Assembly: GCA_947259685.1 (NCBI GenBank)
Contig: CAMYNC010000001.1
Coordinates: 1-64,000 of the forward strand
Direction of reading: 5' to 3'
From: an uncultured Desulfuromonadales bacterium
Lineage (GTDB): Bacteria; Desulfobacterota; Desulfuromonadia; Desulfuromonadales; Geopsychrobacteraceae
Length of the DNA: 64,000 nt
Position 1 is the stretch's first letter; the number at the start of each line of letters is the position of its first letter. The translations under genes were made by a program, and so were the position numbers. Of the stretch, positions 40,363-48,368 are shown in pieces. Below the pieces are notes generated by a model, which was not told the DNA's origin, did not search any database, and was given only the letters and a program-made list of their open reading frames with translations.

Positions 40363-40842
40363 TCAGGCAAATAGTGCTAGGCAGACCCGCAGGACCAGGG
40401 CGGCGTAGATACCCGCCACCACATCATCCAGGGTGACGCCGACGCCGTTTTTCATCTCCCGATCAAACCAGTTGGCCGGCGGCGGTTTGAGGATATCGAA
40501 GACCCTGAACCAGATAAAACCGAGAATCGCTGCTCCCCAGGAAAAGGGCAAAAAAGCCACCGTGACCAGGTAGCCGATCAGTTCGTCAATCACGATCCGG
40601 CCATCATCCGCTTCGCCATAGAGTTTGCCGGCGTGTTCGCAGGTCCAGAAGCTTAAAAACAGGATCGCCAACAGCGTGAGCAGCTGTAACGGCCAGCCGA
40701 AGCAGGAGAGATAGTAGTAGCAGGGGATTCCGGCCAGGCTGCCGAAGGTTCCGGGAGCGACCGGCGCATAGCCGAGACCGCCGTTACTGGAGAGCAGCAG
40801 AATCAGCTTGCGGAGTGCCCCGCGAGGTTCTGAATCAGTCAT
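40363..40842 (-). CDS. pgpA: Phosphatidylglycerophosphatase A
   Basis: PgpA dephosphorylates phosphatidylglycerophosphate to phosphatidylglycerol in the inner membrane. The signature GLGYAPVAPGTFGSLAGIP (residues 19-37), DEL in VIDELIGYLVTVAF, and a final LDDVVAGIYAAL are visible, as are three or four hydrophobic segments. It is 159 residues. It overlaps larC by 4 bp upstream and cinA follows after 24 bp. Confidence 0.93.
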   Translation of the reverse strand: MTDSEPRGALRKLILLLSSNGGLGYAPVAPGTFGSLAGIPCYYYLSCFGWPLQLLTLLAILFLSFWTCEHAGKLYGEADDGRIVIDELIGYLVTVAFLPFSWGAAILGFIWFRVFDILKPPPANWFDREMKNGVGVTLDDVVAGIYAALVLRVCLALFA

Positions 40843-42041
40843 GATAGGTTTTCCTTGTGGTTCTCGGGGTCAAGCTGCTCACGGGCTGCCGCTTCGACCA
40901 CTCGATAGATTTTTTCCAACGCCTGGCCGCTGGTTCTGGCCAGCCGTCGGCAATCTTCGTATTCCGGCGCCAGACGTAAAAACAGTCCGCCATCATAGAG
41001 CAGTTTGACCTGTGCTTCACCATATTTGGTGCTGACGCTGGCCATCCGCCGTGCCAATTTGTAGCGCTCGCAGGAACTGCTGCGCACGCCTATAGCACTG
41101 CTCTGATGAAGGATCAAACGAGCCAGATCCGCAGCCTGCTGGGGTTTGCAGACCAGGGTCAGTTTCACTCCGGGACGATTCTTTTTCATCTGCAATGCAG
41201 AGTAGCCGGCGTCCAGCACACCGGCCGCAAACAGTTGCTCAAGCAAAAAACCGAGCTGTTCGGGACTGCTATCGTCGATATGGGTTTCCAACAGCTGGAC
41301 CTGGTCTTTGGCAGGCTGCTCGTTGCTGGCCAGGTTTCCGAGGATACCACGCAGCAGGTTGGGGCGATCCTCCAATTGCCAACCGCCGACTCCATAACCG
41401 GTCCTTTCGATTTGCAAGTTCGGTATTGGGCCGAATTCAGCAGTTTCAGAAACGATGGTGGCGCCGGTTGGGGTGACGAGTTCTTTGTCGCAACCACTGT
41501 CGATCACCGGTTTCCCAGTCAGTATCTCCAGGGTCGCAGGGGCCGGCAAAGGTAGCGCACCATGGGCGCAACGGCTCATCCCGCGGGAGAGTGGCAGCGG
41601 AGCACAGATGATTTTCTGCACCTCCAGCAGTTGCAGACCGATGGCGGCACCGGTCAGGTCGACGATGGCGTCGATGGCGCCGACCTCGTGGAAGTGCACC
41701 TGATCGATTTCGATGCCGTGGACCTTGGCTTCAGCTTCGCCTAAGCGGCGGAAGAAACGGCGGGCCAGATCTTTGGCCGGAGTGGTCAGATCGCTAGCGG
41801 TGAGCAGTTTGTCGATGCTGCTCCAGCTGCGGTGCTGGTCGGTCTCGCTGCAATTGACTTGAATCCGGCAACCTGCGATGCCGTGCCGCTGTTCGCGGCT
41901 GACTTTAAGTTCGAACCCTGCGACCGGCAGTTTGCGCAGTTCGGCCTCTAGTTGCTGCTGTTCGACGCCGAGGTCGAGAAGCAGGCCTAAGAACATGTCG
42001 CCGGAAATGCCGGAGAAGGTGTCGAGGTAGAGGGTTCGCAT
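40839..42041 (-). CDS. larC: Nickel pincer cofactor biosynthesis protein LarC (single-frame)
   Basis: LarC inserts nickel into the pyridinium-3,5-bisthiocarboxylate mononucleotide cofactor of lactate racemase-type enzymes, using CTP. The start MRTLYLDTFSGISGDMFLGLLLDLGV follows AGGGA; a longer open frame upstream runs into repeat DNA and is rejected. Features include FHEVGAIDAIVDLTGAA, GPIPNLQIERTGYGVG and LETHIDDSSPEQLGFLLEQLF. In Lactobacillus larC is split by a programmed frameshift; here it is one 400-residue frame. larB lies upstream beyond a repeat-filled 268 bp gap. No larA or larE is in the window. Confidence 0.94.
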   Translation of the reverse strand: MRTLYLDTFSGISGDMFLGLLLDLGVEQQQLEAELRKLPVAGFELKVSREQRHGIAGCRIQVNCSETDQHRSWSSIDKLLTASDLTTPAKDLARRFFRRLGEAEAKVHGIEIDQVHFHEVGAIDAIVDLTGAAIGLQLLEVQKIICAPLPLSRGMSRCAHGALPLPAPATLEILTGKPVIDSGCDKELVTPTGATIVSETAEFGPIPNLQIERTGYGVGGWQLEDRPNLLRGILGNLASNEQPAKDQVQLLETHIDDSSPEQLGFLLEQLFAAGVLDAGYSALQMKKNRPGVKLTLVCKPQQAADLARLILHQSSAIGVRSSSCERYKLARRMASVSTKYGEAQVKLLYDGGLFLRLAPEYEDCRRLARTSGQALEKIYRVVEAAAREQLDPENHKENLS

Positions 42042-42050
42042 GCTGTCCCT

Positions 42051-42274
42051 GTAGGGGCGACCAAAGGGTCGCCTTTCTCTAAAAAAAGTCAAAGTCGCGG
42101 GGTGGCGGCCCCGCACGCCGCCTTCATTTCTTTGCTCGTCCAAAGAAACGAAGCAAAGAAAGACGCCTGACCTCCTTGCCCGCCTTTGGCGGGTTCCCTT
42201 CACTCCAGTGATGTAAGGCGCGCTCGCAAAACTCGCCTGCGGCTCAGACATTCCTCGCTTAATCGCCTTACATC
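42051..42274. repeat. Composite inverted-repeat region between larB and larC
   Basis: Four hairpins follow each other in the 268 bp gap. They are GGCGACC/GGTCGCC in GTAGGGGCGACC... (42051-42074, the REP-like family of the Wadjet locus), TTTCTTTG/CAAAGAAA (42127-42148), CCCGCC/GGCGGG (42179-42193), and GATGTAAGGCG/CGCCTTACATC with perfect 11 bp arms 43 bases apart (42210-42274). No gene is supported here. Confidence 0.7.
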
Positions 42275-42309
42275 TCTTCCGTTTCGGCGGCGTCACACGC
42301 GGAGGGAAA

Positions 42310-43062
42310 TCACACTTCCCGATTAATCCGATTCGCCGCAAAGGCGGCGCCGAAGCCGTTGTCGATGTTGACCACGGTTACGCCGCTGGCGCAGGAGTTG
42401 AGCATTCCGAGCAGGGCGGCGATGCCGCCGAAGGCGGCGCCGTAGCCGACCGAGGTGGGCACGGCGATCACCGGGGCGGAGACCAGGCCGCCGACCACTG
42501 AGGGCAGGGCGCCTTCCATGCCGGCGACGACGATAATGACCGCGGCCTGCTGGAGCTTATCATTGTTTGCCAACAACCGATGGATGCCGGCGACACCAAC
42601 GTCGGTTAACTCTTCGACCTGATTGCCGAGCATCCGCAAGGTGATGCTGGCTTCGCGGGCCACCGGGATATCCGAGGTCCCGGCGCAGACCACCAATACT
42701 TTCCCGCGGCCGGTCATTTCGATCTTCTGCTGCACCAGGCAGAGGGTGCGGGCATCGACATCGTAATCCGCTTCTGGAAACTGGTTACAGAGTGCGGTGG
42801 CTTTTTCATTGCTTAGCCGGGTGACCAGGATGTTGCCGCCCGCCTTGGCCATGGCGGTGAGGATAATTTTCAGCTGTTCCAGGCTTTTACTCTCCCCGAG
42901 GATTACTTCCGGAACTCCCTGGCGCAGTTCCCGGTGATGATCGATCTGCGCCACTCCCAGATCTTCAAAGGGCAGCTGTTTGAGCCGCTCAACACCATCG
43001 GCAACGCTGATCTGGCCATCGGCCAGTGATTGTAACAGTCTGGTCAGTTCTTTGCTGTTCAC
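42310..43062 (-). CDS. larB: Nickel pincer cofactor biosynthesis protein LarB
   Basis: LarB carboxylates and hydrolyses nicotinic acid adenine dinucleotide at the first step of nickel-pincer cofactor synthesis. Its C-terminal half is a PurE/AIR-carboxylase-like fold with VVCAGTSDIPVAREA, GVAGIHRLL, VAGMEGALPSVVGGLVSAPVIAVPTSVGYG and VNIDNGFGAAFAANRINR. The N-terminal ~90 residues are the family-specific helical part. It is 250 residues, intact, 9 bp from the HD gene upstream and separated from larC by the repeat region. Confidence 0.95.
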   Translation of the reverse strand: MNSKELTRLLQSLADGQISVADGVERLKQLPFEDLGVAQIDHHRELRQGVPEVILGESKSLEQLKIILTAMAKAGGNILVTRLSNEKATALCNQFPEADYDVDARTLCLVQQKIEMTGRGKVLVVCAGTSDIPVAREASITLRMLGNQVEELTDVGVAGIHRLLANNDKLQQAAVIIVVAGMEGALPSVVGGLVSAPVIAVPTSVGYGAAFGGIAALLGMLNSCASGVTVVNIDNGFGAAFAANRINREV

Positions 43063-43071
43063 AGGAGGTCC

Positions 43072-43638
43072 TTAAAGCCCCAGCTCTGGGGCAATCTCTT
43101 GCATCGCCTGCAGACAGAGGTCGCAGAATTCTGGAATCGGAATACCTATTTGTTCGCATTCGGCGATGATTTCGCGGTTGGCTCCAGCGGCGAACAGTTT
43201 CTCTTTATAGCGTTTACGGACCGACTTCGGTTTAACGCTGGCCAACTTCTTATCGGGATAGACCAGTGCGGTGGCGATGATTAGTCCGGTGATGGTTTCG
43301 CCAGCAGCCAGAGCATGATGCAAACGTGTCTTCCTGGTGCGGTCATGGGCTGCGGCGTTGTGCATGCAGATCGCCTCGATGATCTGTTCGGTTACCCCTT
43401 CCTCGCGGAGAATCCGCGCCGTTTCGTGGGTGTGGCGGGGCAGATTGTTCAGGGTTAATTCGGCATCCAAGTCGTGCAGCAGGCCGGCCAGCCCCCAGAG
43501 GTCTTCCTCCTCACCAAAATGTCGGGCGAGTTGGCGCATCACCGCCTCGCTGGCCAGGCAGTGTTTAATCAGGTTCGGGTTGCTGAGGTGTTGGTCGAGC
43601 AGTTCGAGAGATCGTTCACGGTTTATTCCGTACGACAT
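43072..43638 (-). CDS. HD-domain hydrolase
   Basis: This 188-residue HD-superfamily phosphohydrolase shows GLLHDLDAELTLNNLPRHTHETARIL and ICMHNAAAHDRTRKTRLHHALAAGETITGLI, with the paired metal-binding His/Asp residues. The start MSYGINRERSLELL follows AGGAGG; a longer frame lacks support. The substrate is unknown. It lies 9 bp upstream of larB and so probably shares its transcript. Confidence 0.85.
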   Translation of the reverse strand: MSYGINRERSLELLDQHLSNPNLIKHCLASEAVMRQLARHFGEEEDLWGLAGLLHDLDAELTLNNLPRHTHETARILREEGVTEQIIEAICMHNAAAHDRTRKTRLHHALAAGETITGLIIATALVYPDKKLASVKPKSVRKRYKEKLFAAGANREIIAECEQIGIPIPEFCDLCLQAMQEIAPELGL

Positions 43639-43679
43639 GCCGATTGTCCTCCTGAAATAAAGCGAACCCAAAGCATACC

Positions 43680-43730
43680 AAAAAAGCCGGGACTGCCAAA
43701 GCGGCTTTCGGGTAGTGGTTCGGCTTTGGC
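43680..43730 (-). terminator. Probable terminator after the CheD-HDOD gene
   Basis: On the - strand, GCCAAAGC and GCTTTGGC (8 bp arms, 20 bases apart) are followed by AGTCCCGGC and six T (43680-43685). A nested AAGCCG/CGGCTT pairing is an alternative. It sits 40 bases past the gene. Confidence 0.55.
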
Positions 43731-43769
43731 GATGAAAAAGGTGCCGCAGAAGGGAATGAGGCGGGGTGC

Positions 43770-45194
43770 TTATGAATACATCAATTTTCCCCAAGGGATG
43801 TTGTCGATTATTAGTGGTAATTGAGAAGCGCGTAGCCCGACCGCGGCTAAACTGGTTTCCAGGTCCCCGGTATTGATTCTTTCAATTTCAATCCCGGTTA
43901 AATAATGACTCGCCAGGAGGTCTGCAAGATAAATGACATGAACTGGCATGCGTTGATCTCTTGGTGCCGCTTCTGGAGTGTGATGGAAGCGGATTGCTGT
44001 GGGCAGGGGTTCTGGCAGGTTCCACAGATGCGCCAACTGCTCACCGGCCTGCGTATGGTTGATATCGAACAGCCGACTTTCAAGCTCACAAAAATCGCTC
44101 GCCTGTCGCTCCAGGTGCAGATAGAAAAAGGGCAATGACTCGGCAACAAAGCCATCCAGCACAATTTTGCCGATATCATGAAGCAGTCCTGCAGTGTAGG
44201 CCAAGCCCTGATCTATCCCGCCGGTAAAAATTGCAATTTCTTTAGCCACATGGGCGGTCGCCAGGGCATGTTTGTACAAGCCGTTTTGCAGTAGTGCGTA
44301 GCCCTTGTCCTGATCGGTGTAAATGATATTAACCGCAGCTGAAATGATGATTTCGAAGAGATTTTTTTCTCCCAGCAGAACCATAGCCCGGTCGATCGAG
44401 GCAATATTTTTGGAAAAACCGAAAGCCGGTGAGTTGCAATAGAGCAATACCCTGGAGGTCATTACCTGATCGCGTTTAATCTCTTCAGCCAGGTTCTCAA
44501 ATCTGGAACTTGTCTCCTGGGCTAATAATTGCGTGATTTTCACGGCCACTTGCGGAATCGGTTTAACGCTGGAAATCGTTTTTTTGAGTATTGCTGCAGA
44601 AGGTTTGGCAGGCGGAGCAATGTCCGACCCCTGATACTTGTTGCTGAATAATTCGATCGTGACCTTCCAGTTGGCCGTATCGAGCAGCATTGAACAGGGG
44701 TTTAACCCGCCAACAGCAGTTTTCTCGAGGGGAATCTGTTGCTGAGCTAAGAGGTCCAGAACCAGATCGGTGGTCATTTGCCCAGGACCTAGGTCTTGAG
44801 TCATGTCGTGCGGTTGTGGCATCAGGGTGCCACCGGCAACCGAAGCCTTGAGCCGCTGCTTCAATGCCCCTGAATTGACCAACTCAGCGATCAATAAGTC
44901 CAAGCCTGAGCGGGCATAATGTTCTGGATGGCGTGCCGAGCTACGTCCAATCGGTTCGCTCAACAGAAAATGGATCATCCCCCCGACCCCAGCAATCTCA
45001 TCGTAAACCGCGAGGCCAACCCCGGAGCCTAAAAAGCTACAAAGGAAACCCGAGGAATTGGTTTTGACGACGAAGTTTCCAGGGCTAACCAGTTCGCAGG
45101 TGCTTTGCCGGTAGGCCGCAGGGGTATGGTGGAGTTCTAGGAGTCGCTCTAAATCATCATTTTTGACAAAAGTTGAAGTGCCGGTTTCTTCCAT
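43770..45194 (-). CDS. CheD-like domain fused to HDOD domain; deamidase Cys missing
   Basis: Residues ~35-185 align with CheD, the receptor glutamine deamidase of chemotaxis: SPGNFVVK, GVGGMIHFLL and GLDLLIAELVNSGALKQRLKASVAGG. The catalytic cysteine of the GLGSC motif is glycine here (LGSG, G58) and the preceding catalytic threonine position is cysteine (C52); the histidine is kept (H75). Residues ~195-440 are an HDOD domain (KPIPQVAVKITQLLA, AGLLHDIGKIVLD, HHTPEAAP). The CheD part is therefore predicted to bind a receptor or CheC-like partner without deamidating it. It is a single gene with a GGGGGG just before the ATG and a terminator after. No che genes are nearby. Confidence 0.85.
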   Translation of the reverse strand: MEETGTSTFVKNDDLERLLELHHTPAAYRQSTCELVSPGNFVVKTNSSGFLCSFLGSGVGLAVYDEIAGVGGMIHFLLSEPIGRSSARHPEHYARSGLDLLIAELVNSGALKQRLKASVAGGTLMPQPHDMTQDLGPGQMTTDLVLDLLAQQQIPLEKTAVGGLNPCSMLLDTANWKVTIELFSNKYQGSDIAPPAKPSAAILKKTISSVKPIPQVAVKITQLLAQETSSRFENLAEEIKRDQVMTSRVLLYCNSPAFGFSKNIASIDRAMVLLGEKNLFEIIISAAVNIIYTDQDKGYALLQNGLYKHALATAHVAKEIAIFTGGIDQGLAYTAGLLHDIGKIVLDGFVAESLPFFYLHLERQASDFCELESRLFDINHTQAGEQLAHLWNLPEPLPTAIRFHHTPEAAPRDQRMPVHVIYLADLLASHYLTGIEIERINTGDLETSLAAVGLRASQLPLIIDNIPWGKLMYS

Positions 45195-45602
45195 TTAGCC
45201 CCCCGATGACTATTTGGGCTAAAGAGGGGTGTTGTTTGGCTGCTAAAGCTGTTGAGTGATGCCCCCTCTCAGGCCTCCTTTTGAAACTACGAAAATATAA
45301 TTGCATTTGGTTCAGACACCCGCATTGGCGGGAGCTTATCCCTGAATCGATGGAAATCTAAGCAAGTATTAACTATAGTGGATTTTCATTGTTTTGCCAT
45401 GGAAAAGCAAAAATAAAAATATTTTACTAATCTGTCGCGGTTTTGGTTGACGGGTCATTTATGGATTTGCTGTTCCTTAAACCTAGTTCGAACAATTGTA
45501 TATATTAGAAATAGAATAGGGTTAATTCATTTCTTGCCGTTGACCGCAGGAAACGAACGAGGTAGCTTCGCAGGCAGATTTGAATCAAGATCTGGAGGCT
45601 GT
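45195..45602. other. 408 bp divergent intergenic region
   Basis: This gap separates the leftward CheD-HDOD gene from the rightward darP gene and must contain promoters for both. It is strongly A/T-rich from 45350 to 45530 (for example TATATTAG at 45500). A frame-extended version of darP could begin inside it but has no ribosome-binding site. No gene, RNA or clear operator was recognised. Confidence 0.4.
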
Positions 45603-46124
45603 ATGGAAGAGATGCCGCAAGAAGAAAATGCACCATTGAGTAAAACCCGCCGCAAGCAGTTGGCCAAGGAGATTGAGCAACTGGCTGAGCAGCTGGTGGA
45701 CATGCCGGAAAATCAATTTTCCCAATTGCCCCTGAGCGGAATTCTGCTTGAAGAAGCACAGCTGGCTCGGACGACCAAAGGGCGCGGTTCTCAACGCCGA
45801 CAGCTTAAGCATCTGGCTGCGGAGTTACGCAAACGGGAGGAGGAGCTGTTGGAGATAACGCAGCGGCTGCAGTCCCTCGATCAAGTGGAACGCACGGAAA
45901 AAAGAGCCTTTCACCAGCTGGAAAATTTGCGCGATCGGCTTTGCGATAAAAACAGTTTTGATGAGGCTTTTGCCGATCTGCTAGCCAGCTATCCGCAGAT
46001 CGATCGTAAAGGGGTTGCCCGTTTGGCGCGCTCGGTTCATCAGCATAACGACAGGCGCGCTTATCGGGAGATATTCAGACGTCTGCGGGATGAACTTGAA
46101 AGGCAGGACGACCAAAGCTGTTGA
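45603..46124 (+). CDS. darP: Ribosome biogenesis factor DarP (DUF615/YjgA)
   Basis: DarP (YjgA) associates with pre-50S subunits and helps their late assembly. The 173-residue protein has the family pattern PLSKTRRKQLAKEIEQLAEQLVDMPE near the N-terminus, a long basic helical middle, and a C-terminal FHQLENLRDRLCDKN with HNDRRAYREIFRRLRD. GGAGG lies four bases before the chosen ATG, a slightly tight spacing. An upstream in-frame extension is not supported. It is the only gene of its transcript. Confidence 0.9.
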   Translation: MEEMPQEENAPLSKTRRKQLAKEIEQLAEQLVDMPENQFSQLPLSGILLEEAQLARTTKGRGSQRRQLKHLAAELRKREEELLEITQRLQSLDQVERTEKRAFHQLENLRDRLCDKNSFDEAFADLLASYPQIDRKGVARLARSVHQHNDRRAYREIFRRLRDELERQDDQSC

Positions 46125-46466
46125 AAACCTGAATCAGTGGATACACGGTGGATTAAAAGCGCAAGTGCTTGGATTGGATGAGTGCTTCAAAAATCTAAGT
46201 TGCACCCAAAGGTTCAGCGGTGATTTTGGAGTGCGCAGGCGATTCAATGGCTTGCGCTCTTCGCCGGCGGATATTCACTGATTTAGGGGAAATATAATGA
46301 AGAAAAAAAGTGGTCTGCGGGTGACTTTTCGCGTATATTCCCACGTTGAGTATAGCTCCTGTTTTTTGTTCCACCTATTTTTGTCGACTCGGTACAGGAC
46401 TTATTAGCTGTACTTGATTATCTGCCGGCGACTGGCCGGCGCATAGACACAAGGGAGGAGAGAGTG
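46125..46466. other. 342 bp gap between darP and the carbonic anhydrase gene
   Basis: The stretch holds no convincing gene; a 36-codon frame at 46297 lacks a good ribosome-binding site and any recognisable motif. A GCCGGC-gactg-GCCGGC hairpin lies in the leader just before the carbonic anhydrase ribosome-binding site (about 46423-46441). The anhydrase promoter should lie here. Confidence 0.4.
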
Positions 46467-47216
46467 ATGAAAAAGGTTCTGATTCTGGCACTGATGGCAA
46501 CTCTGGGGATGACCGGTTTGGCGCTTGCCAGCGGTGGCGGCGGTGTCCACTGGGGGTATTCCGGCGACACCGGTCCGGCTAATTGGGGGACCCTGGCTCC
46601 TGAGTTCAAGATGTGTGGCGAAGGTAAAAAACAGTCGCCGATCAACATCACCGGCGCGGTTAAGGGCGACCTGCCTGAGCTCAAGCTCAACTATGATGAT
46701 TCCGATCTGCACCTGGTGAATAACGGCCACACCATCAAGGCTGATTATTCCGCCGGCAGCAACATCAATGTCGGTGGCGACAAGTATGAACTGCTGCAGT
46801 TCCATTTCCACAGTATGAGTGAGAATGCCATCGAAGGGGAACTTTTCCCGATGGAAGCCCACCTGGTGCATGCTAATGCAGCCGGCGAGCTTGCCGTTGT
46901 CGGGGTGATGTTTAAAGAGGGCGAGGCCAATCCGCTGATCGAAGAACTCTGGAAATACACCCCGTCAAAAGCCAACTCCACCATGTCGGTGACCGGTTCG
47001 ATCAAGGTCTCCGACCTGCTGCCGAAAAGCCCTGCTTACTATGCTTTTACCGGTTCTCTGACCACCCCACCCTGCACCGAAGGGGTGCGCTGGATGGTCC
47101 TCAAACAGCCAGTGACCGCATCCAAGGAGCAGATTGGAAAGTTCCGCAGCTTCTTCGACGATCATGACACCAACCGCCCGGTTCAAGCGCTCAACGGCCG
47201 GACCGTTTACAAGTAA
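46467..47216 (+). CDS. Periplasmic alpha-carbonic anhydrase
   Basis: This secreted zinc enzyme interconverts CO2 and bicarbonate. A Sec signal peptide (MKKVLILALMATLGMTGLALA) is followed by HWGYSGDTGPANWGTL, then KKQSPINI. The three zinc histidines lie in LQFHFHSMSENAI and MEAHLVH. FTGSLTTPPCTEGVRWMVLKQP is the active-site wall of alpha-class enzymes. At 249 residues it is complete. The ATG (second of a GTG-ATG pair) is chosen for the 8-base spacing from GGAGG. It is followed by a strong terminator and has its own leader. Confidence 0.95.
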   Translation: MKKVLILALMATLGMTGLALASGGGGVHWGYSGDTGPANWGTLAPEFKMCGEGKKQSPINITGAVKGDLPELKLNYDDSDLHLVNNGHTIKADYSAGSNINVGGDKYELLQFHFHSMSENAIEGELFPMEAHLVHANAAGELAVVGVMFKEGEANPLIEELWKYTPSKANSTMSVTGSIKVSDLLPKSPAYYAFTGSLTTPPCTEGVRWMVLKQPVTASKEQIGKFRSFFDDHDTNRPVQALNGRTVYK

Positions 47217-47240
47217 GTCTACATTTTCAAGCAGTGAAAA

Positions 47241-47278
47241 AGCCGCTGTTGCCATATTGGCAGCAGCGGCTTTTTTTT
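47241..47278 (+). terminator. Bidirectional terminator after the carbonic anhydrase gene
   Basis: AGCCGCTG and CAGCGGCT, extended by TGCC/GGCA inside, form a ~13 bp stem followed by eight T. The complement also ends in a T run, so it can serve the convergent flagellar-like gene. Confidence 0.9.
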
Positions 47279-47303
47279 GGGGGGGCTTTTGGCAGTAAAA
47301 CAA

Positions 47304-47648
47304 TCAGCCGATCAGATCAAGGGTCCTGTCTTCCATCTCGGCACTGGCTTGCAGGGCTTTCAGGTTTGCTTCGTAACCGCGCTGAGTGGGGATTATCTCG
47401 GTCAGCTCCCTGCCTAGATCGACGTTGGAGAGTTCTTCCAGCGAGCCGTCCGGCCGGTTGATTTTGACCCCGGGGGTGTTCACCGGCTGTAGTTTCGCGG
47501 CCACTGCCCCGGTTATTCCTGCTTCGAGAACTGTGGTCGATGCCTTGAACCCTTGTGAACCGCTGTTGGTGATGTTGTTTGCGATCACTCCCTGTTTGAT
47601 CCCCAGGGCTTTTAGGGCGGAGATGTTGTTGTTGATCGAGAGCGGCAT
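47304..47648 (-). CDS. Flagellar basal-body rod-like protein (orphan)
   Basis: The 114-residue protein has an N-terminal rod motif (INNNISALKALGIKQGVIANNITNSGSQGFKAS) and the C-terminal Flg_bbr_C helix (ELSNVDLGRELTEIIPTQRGYEANLKALQASAEM). These ends form the coiled coils of FlgB/FlgC/FlgG-type axial proteins. The body between them is very short, so it resembles FlgC or a minimal rod paralogue. No other flagellar gene is nearby. GGAG lies seven bases before the ATG. A role in motility is not established. Confidence 0.8.
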   Translation of the reverse strand: MPLSINNNISALKALGIKQGVIANNITNSGSQGFKASTTVLEAGITGAVAAKLQPVNTPGVKINRPDGSLEELSNVDLGRELTEIIPTQRGYEANLKALQASAEMEDRTLDLIG

Positions 47649-47709
47649 AGCACAACTCCATGATGAGAGATGATTTACATTTTGCTCCAGAAGTTAAAAT
47701 TTGTCAATC

Positions 47710-48192
47710 TTAATCATTCTCTGATTTTATTGGCCACTGGGCCAGCCAGCCCAGTTGTAAGACTCCATAGAGGCCAACCAGAATCGCTTCGGCAGTATCG
47801 TGGCGCAGGCTGGTCGGTTTTTTACCGCCCAGTTGGTCGATCACCTGACGCGCCAGTCCATCGGCTTGTTTTTTTGCTTGGGAACTACTGCGATGCTGGC
47901 GGGCAAAGAACAAGGTTTCGCGCCACTGCTGGGCATGGATCTGCTTGGCCTGAATAGCCAGTTTTTCAGCTTCGTGCAGCCAGAGTTCGGCCAGCGGCCC
48001 GCCCCCTTCCAGCAGCAGATGGGTCGGTCGAGGGGGCTCGCGCAGCAATTTACCGATGACTTTTTTCAGCTTGGCCGGGGAAGAGAGGTGATGGGAACGG
48101 TACCAGAGTAGTTTGGGATCGGGCGAATAGAGCGCCAGGCCGGTATGCAGGCCGACATCAACCGCGAGGAGATGTTCTGCAGGGATTGCCAT
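47710..48192 (-). CDS. RuvC/RNase H-fold protein
   Basis: The protein has a retroviral-integrase/RNase H-like pattern: LLAVDVGLHTGLALY with D12, LLLEGGGPLAE with E62, and a C-terminal RHDTAEAILVGLYG with H131, D132 and E135. These positions resemble the D-E-H/D catalytic set of RuvC-type nucleases. It is 160 residues, close to RuvC in length, but it is not canonical ruvC and has no ruvA/ruvB neighbours. The biological substrate is unknown. A MITE-like repeat begins ten bases upstream of its start codon. Confidence 0.65.
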   Translation of the reverse strand: MAIPAEHLLAVDVGLHTGLALYSPDPKLLWYRSHHLSSPAKLKKVIGKLLREPPRPTHLLLEGGGPLAELWLHEAEKLAIQAKQIHAQQWRETLFFARQHRSSSQAKKQADGLARQVIDQLGGKKPTSLRHDTAEAILVGLYGVLQLGWLAQWPIKSEND

Positions 48193-48202
48193 ATGGGGCT
48201 CC

Positions 48203-48368
48203 TAGGAGGCTGTCCGAGAATAAGGGCCGAAGCGAAAATCCAGAGGTTTGAGAACAGATTTTGGCTCGTTTGAGAGCTCATAGCTGTAGCTATGGGCCGA
48301 AAAGGAGCTGAAATATGGGCCAAACAGCTGGGTTTGCAGCCGGCCTTCTATTCTCGGACAGCCTCCTA
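48203..48368. mobile_element. 166 bp MITE-like element with 20 bp perfect terminal inverted repeats
   Basis: The ends (48203-48222 and 48349-48368) are exact complements, reading TAGGAGGCTGTCCGAGAATA. If the outer TA is a target duplication the element is of the Tc1/IS630 (TA) type. A hairpin CATAGCT-gt-AGCTATG lies inside. It has no coding capacity. Its right end supplies the TAG stop of the ClC gene, and its left end abuts the RuvC-fold gene. Confidence 0.75.

Noticed and set aside
40839..42341. Longer larC start adding 100 residues upstream
   Set aside because: The extension runs through the inverted-repeat spacer, is Arg-rich and unlike any LarC, while MRTLYLDTFSG has a ribosome-binding site and matches the family start.
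46297..46407. 36-codon frame starting MKKKSGLRVTF in the darP-carbonic anhydrase gap
   Set aside because: There is no proper ribosome-binding site, no motif, and the composition looks like leader sequence.
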